Source: Firmicutes bacterium UBA5493 (GTDB lineage: Bacteria; Bacillota; Limnochordia; Darwinibacteriales; Darwinibacteriaceae). From it: DNA of 64,000 nt. Position numbers and translations under genes: made by a program. Below, in pieces: positions 62,901 to 64,000 of the stretch (positions are counted from its first letter, which is position 1; each line of letters opens with the position of its first letter). The notes beneath the pieces are model-generated. The model was not told the origin of the DNA and did no database searches. It saw only the letters and a program-made list of their open reading frames with translations. The stretch covers positions 1 to 64,000 of the forward strand of contig DIPH01000025.1 in NCBI GenBank assembly GCA_002424045.1, written 5' to 3'.

Positions 62901-63314
62901 TAAATCTACGATCGGCACTGCCTGTCCCCCAATGGAATTTGAGAGCAGCCCCCGCCTGCGGCGATTACTCTTTGACGCCCCATTACTGCCCTTGTTCTCT
63001 GAAACAAGGGAGCTATTTTCTACCCTATTTACCTGTTTGATGGCTTTCTGAAGATACAGTTCATCGGACTCGAGAGACTCCATCGTCCACTCAAAACGGA
63101 CACTTAGAACTTCTGGTACCAAGTCCAAAACAGCCTTGGATAACTCATCCCAGAGACGTTTGTCGCCTTGAGGTTTCCCTTTGAGGAGCAACGTCCACTC
63201 TCTACGTTCGGCGTCTACGCCAATCTCCACAATCTCCACTTTCTGAGCGATAGGATGGGAGCTCAACGAGGCTAGATAATGCCTGTCCTCAGGCTCAAGA
63301 TACAAGGAAGCCAA
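59910..63314 (-). CDS. polC: DNA polymerase III PolC-type lacking the 3'-5' exonuclease domain
   Basis: PolC is the leading Bacillota replicative polymerase. The 1134 aa product (Bacillus about 1437) has an N-terminal domain, an OB fold (about 143-222), and a PHP domain with His240, His242, Asp249, His274, Glu299, His314, Cys364, Asp436 and His438. Then come the palm with 'VPDIDLNF' (Asp663, Asp665), a zinc site (Cys609/612, Cys634/637) and a C-terminus 'NQLTLF' (a clamp-binding motif). The about 190-residue DnaQ-like exonuclease that normally interrupts PHP is absent; at residues about 302-312 'GVEGYLVDD' runs directly into 'SFHIILLAKN'. The TTG start at 63314 has GGAGG 7 bases upstream. Confidence 0.93.
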   Translation of the reverse strand: MASLYLEPEDRHYLASLSSHPIAQKVEIVEIGVDAERREWTLLLKGKPQGDKRLWDELSKAVLDLVPEVLSVRFEWTMESLESDELYLQKAIKQVNRVENSSLVSENKGSNGASKSNRRRRGLLSNSIGGQAVPIVDLQEEERGVVIIGEVVSFESRLTRTGKTLIMFDLCDGTDTLSCKAFLDEPEDLGIEEGKWLKVRGNLQFQSFDNQLALMVQGLTLADAPPALTDDAEVKRVELHLHTKMSGLDGTIDVADVVKLASSLGHESLAITDHGVVQAFPDAHRAGKKYGVKIIYGVEGYLVDDPEGKGRSFHIILLAKNKVGLQNLYRLVSYAHLEHFYRTPRIPRALLETHREGLIVGSACEAGEVYQAVLNSNPDVMNIASFYDYLEIQPVGNNAFLIGTTHVQSKDDLVRINKQIVKIGESLDLPVVATGDVHFLRPEDSLIRTILLAGRGFDDAERQAPLFYRTTQEMLEEFSYLGAQKAREVVVTNPRKVAAEIGSLRPVPEGLHPPHIENAERDLEEMTYETARKTYGDPLPPIVQARLDRELKAIITNGYASLYLIAHKLVKRSLDDGYLVGSRGSVGSSLVATMCGITEVNPLPPHYVCPNCFWSEFFTEGEAGSGVDLPDKVCPDCGKALQRLGFEIPFEVFMGFHGDKVPDIDLNFSGEYQAQIHDYTVELFGSKNVFRAGTIGTLADKTAYGFVMKYLEQTNQSKRSAEVNRLVSKLAGARRTTGQHPGGMVVVPPDKDVFDFTPIQYPANDSRSGTITTHFEYHALEDSLVKLDILGHDDPTMLRFLQDLTGVAVLDIALDDQKTMSIFSSLEHLGVTEEDIGTPVGTLGIPEFGTRFVRQMLIDTAPKTFSDLVRISGLSHGTNVWTNNAQDLIRAGVTDLSNAIATRDDIMSYLMLRGLEAGDAFRIMEQVRKGRGLTDEDMTLLRKFGVPEWYIESCMKISYMFPKAHAVAYVMMAFRIAFFKVHYPLPFYAALFSLRAGEIDAQLLVGGEPQVRAEIESINAKGFEATPKEKSMVTQLEIVLEALARGVSFLPVDLYRSSDQVFQIEDGALRPPFASLQGVGASAAAGIVEARKDGEFISIEDLRQRSGITKAVVETLRLHGCLKDLPETNQLTLF

Positions 63315-63326
63315 AAAATCACCTCC

Positions 63327-63352
63327 AAAAAAAGGTGAGCCCCTGGGGGCTC
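63327..63352 (-). terminator. Terminator between the glycosyltransferase gene and polC
   Basis: GAGCCCC (63337-63343) and GGGGCTC (63346-63352) form a stem with a 2-base loop, extended by AGGT/ACCT after a small bulge. Seven T follow on the minus strand (63327-63333). The polC ribosome site begins immediately after the T-run. Confidence 0.85.
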
Positions 63353-63374
63353 GAACCTGTTTGGCTCGTTAGAA

Positions 63375-64000
63375 CTATTCTTCATTGTAATCTTCGTCAT
63401 GAGCTTTTTTATCAGGGAGCATAGAACGGACAATGTCCTTGTACATTTCCATTCGAGCTTGCAGGCCAGGAATCAGTCCCCTTTTCTCCTCTTTCGTCAC
63501 TTGGGAAACGTATGGCAAGGTTACCCGCACGATATCAACACCATGACGCTCCGCGTAGTGGGTCAGTGCCATCTCCACGCCAAACCGACTGTCTTCGAGC
63601 TTGGGAACTGCATCAAATAAGTCTTTCCTCACTGCCCGTTGCCCTGAGAGAGAAGGTGCGATCTTCTGGGCCAGATCTGTAGAGACCCGTCCCTCAGAAA
63701 AGACACCAATACTCATGGCAGTCTTGCCTGATAGGACTGGCTCTACGAGGGCCTCGATATGGCTTCTTTGTAGACCAACCAAATCTGCATCCACAAAGAG
63801 TAGCACATTACACGACGTGTTGGCGGAACCGGCTTTCATGGCCCCACCCTTCCCTACATTCTGAGGTAAGGTAACCACCTTTACTGGGTAGGCTGAAGCC
63901 ACGTACACTGTATCATCTGTAGAACCATCACTAACCACAATGATCTCATCGATCACCGGGCAAGAAAGCAGGGCCTGCACCACTACCCCAATTGTCTGCT
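63375..64000 (-). CDS. Family 2 glycosyltransferase (partial, N-terminus off window)
   Basis: The frame stays open to the window edge (upstream residues 'QTIGVV' read on), so the GTG at 63983 is not the real start. The visible about 208 residues hold the GT-A fold motifs: 'VIDEIIVVSDGSTDDT', 'TLPQNVGKGGAMKAG' and the DxD-type 'VLLFVDADLVG', followed by 'RFGVEMALTHYAERHG'. Enzymes of this type transfer a sugar to polyprenyl phosphate, lipids or glucosyl-3-phosphoglycerate; the acceptor is unknown. A terminator separates it from polC. Confidence 0.85.
   Translation of the reverse strand, partial: QTIGVVVQALLSCPVIDEIIVVSDGSTDDTVYVASAYPVKVVTLPQNVGKGGAMKAGSANTSCNVLLFVDADLVGLQRSHIEALVEPVLSGKTAMSIGVFSEGRVSTDLAQKIAPSLSGQRAVRKDLFDAVPKLEDSRFGVEMALTHYAERHGVDIVRVTLPYVSQVTKEEKRGLIPGLQARMEMYKDIVRSMLPDKKAHDEDYNEE

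Noticed and set aside
63337..63362. tRNA-like T-arm (GGTTCGAGCCCC) on the minus strand next to polC
   Set aside because: The surrounding bases do not form a T-stem, anticodon arm or acceptor stem; the sequence is better explained as a rho-independent terminator.
1..64000. Mobile elements, CRISPR arrays, prophage or rRNA/tRNA genes
   Set aside because: No transposase, array of spaced repeats, phage structural gene or structured RNA gene was found. The tyrosine recombinase at 39179-40084 is in the conserved xerD context and is not an integrase.

Overview
This 64 kb window is a dense chromosomal segment from an anaerobic, motile, endospore-forming member of the Bacillota (Firmicutes). The evidence is: PolC-type replicative polymerase; the sporulation genes spoIIAA-spoIIAB-sigF, dacF, spoIIM, spoVAC-D-E and spoVK; Bacillus/Clostridium-type chemotaxis genes (cheC, cheD, fliY, fliM); ferredoxin-dependent 2-oxoacid oxidation; and butyrate kinase. 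Almost every gene lies on the minus strand; only lexA and a DUF421-DUF4363 pair are on plus. No rRNA, tRNA, CRISPR array, insertion sequence or prophage was seen. A deep lineage such as the Limnochordia would fit, but that is a guess that needs 16S or marker trees.

Layout by plus coordinate (minus-strand operons read right to left). 1-2.6 kb: end of a DUF2975 membrane protein, a LysM protein divergent from lexA with three SOS boxes between them, and three small unknown genes. 2.7-13.3 kb: surE-mgtC and the miaB-mutS-mutL-miaA-spoVK-(83 aa)-ynbB repair/tRNA modification block. 13.4-15 kb: DUF421-DUF4363 converging on a Gx-transporter gene. 15-25 kb: cheW and fliM-fliY-cheA-cheY-cheC-cheD-cheB-cheR-DUF342. 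25.2-27.1 kb: spoVAC-D-E behind a sigma-G-like promoter. 27.1-32.3 kb: exbB-exbD-tonB, a secreted cohesin-like protein and an SLH/coiled-coil/membrane-anchor protein. 32.5-43.7 kb: GNAT, PHP phosphatase, spoIIM-xerD-deoB-pdp-dacF-spoIIAA-spoIIAB-sigF, EndoQ and DUF3866. 43.7-49.3 kb: a four-subunit 2-oxoacid:ferredoxin oxidoreductase with ptb, buk and a degenerate buk paralogue. 49.3-59.9 kb: the rimP-nusA-ylxR-ylxQ-infB-rbfA-nrnA-truB-ribF cluster, then rpsO and pnp. 59.9-64 kb: polC and a partial glycosyltransferase.

The most notable items are as follows. (1) PolC cleanly lacks the DnaQ-like 3'-5' exonuclease normally inserted in its PHP domain, while all nine expected PHP metal ligands are present. 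(2) A TonB/ExbB/ExbD system is co-transcribed with an Omp-alpha-like tether in a spore former, which suggests a double-membrane envelope. (3) RibF keeps its FAD synthetase domain but its riboflavin kinase domain looks degenerate. (4) A butyrate kinase paralogue has lost its phosphate-binding motifs. (5) Several leader RNAs (rpsO, nusA operon, polC) carry structures that could regulate the core information-processing genes.
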